Below are positions 63,942 to 64,000 of a stretch of 64,000 bases of DNA, piece by piece. The notes beneath the pieces are model-generated. The model ran no database searches, was not told the origin of the DNA, and worked only from the letters and a program-made list of their open reading frames with translations. The position numbers were made by a program, and so were the translations under genes. Source of the stretch: Paenibacillus luteus. Its GTDB lineage: Bacteria > Bacillota > Bacilli > Paenibacillales > Paenibacillaceae. Every line of letters starts with the position of its first letter. Position 1 is the stretch's first letter. Location of the stretch: assembly GCF_006542765.1 (NCBI RefSeq), contig NZ_SKCD01000044.1:124001-188000 (forward strand), read 5' to 3'.

Positions 63942-64000
63942 ATGAGGGAGTTCTGGCCAAATGCGAACACAGGAACAACAGAGACTGATCCAAATGCTGA
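63942..64000 (+). CDS. Start of a CDS running off the right edge
   Basis: ATG 63942 follows AGGAGG at 63926-63931; 19 codons are open to the edge (MREFWPNANTGTTETDPNA). Too short to identify. It lies downstream of the MerR-type promoter. Confidence 0.55.
   Translation, partial: MREFWPNANTGTTETDPNA

Overview
The window looks like a piece of a Paenibacillus-type genome (Bacillota, low-to-mid GC, strong AGGAGG-like ribosome binding sites). Grounds are the many plant-polysaccharide enzymes, an LplABC/YtcP-type sugar ABC transporter controlled by a membrane-bound AraC sensor, a Btr/FeuA-type siderophore pair, a SleB-type hydrolase and many one-component regulators. This is inferred from gene content; no rRNA or other marker gene is present. 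I see no tRNA, rRNA, CRISPR array, insertion sequence or phage gene.

Layout. 1-9 kb: end of an alpha/beta esterase and a GH127 beta-L-arabinofuranosidase, facing a convergent sugar operon (TIM-barrel epimerase, PfkB kinase, fucose/arabinose-isomerase-like protein) with a LacI repressor and a tandem palindromic operator; then a DUF3817-MFS fusion. 9-19 kb: a small secreted protein and a pectin/oligosaccharide locus (AraC membrane sensor, binding lipoprotein, two permeases, GH105, a GH63/MGH1-like glycosidase). 19-27.5 kb: a protein with an internal duplication, a Btr-like iron regulator with a Fur-controlled FeuA-like lipoprotein, a MalT/LuxR-type regulator with an apparently leaderless promoter, an oxidoreductase and a hydrolase. 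27.7-32.6 kb: AraC regulator, GH78 alpha-L-rhamnosidase, GH43. 32.7-43 kb: SleB-type hydrolase, a coupled GT2-PlsY pair, TetR, SDR, nucleotidyltransferase, a decayed AraC gene, CysC, an XRE/MLTR regulator, an aldo/keto reductase and a possible membrane terpene cyclase. 43-54 kb: three MFS exporters with Lrp, TetR and SufR-like regulators, another AraC with a DUF1680 (GH127/146-like) enzyme, and a GDPD gene broken by an amber codon. 54-64 kb: Crp/Fnr, AlkC/AlkD-like protein, hydrolase, a three-gene polyamine-type operon (GNAT-nitrilase fusion, nitrilase, AdoMet decarboxylase), a two-component system divergent from an M23 lipoprotein, a Sensor-domain membrane protein, and the start of a gene behind a MerR-type promoter.

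How the genes fit: GH127, GH43, GH78, GH105, the MGH1-like enzyme and the esterase together point to use of arabinose- and rhamnose-decorated pectin (rhamnogalacturonan I), with short oligomers imported by the LplABC-type transporter and finished by cytoplasmic hydrolases. Most striking for follow-up are the polyamine operon whose fused nitrilase domain has Ser where Cys is expected, the Pyr4-like membrane protein, the leaderless MalT-type gene, and the paired 22-bp TetR operators.
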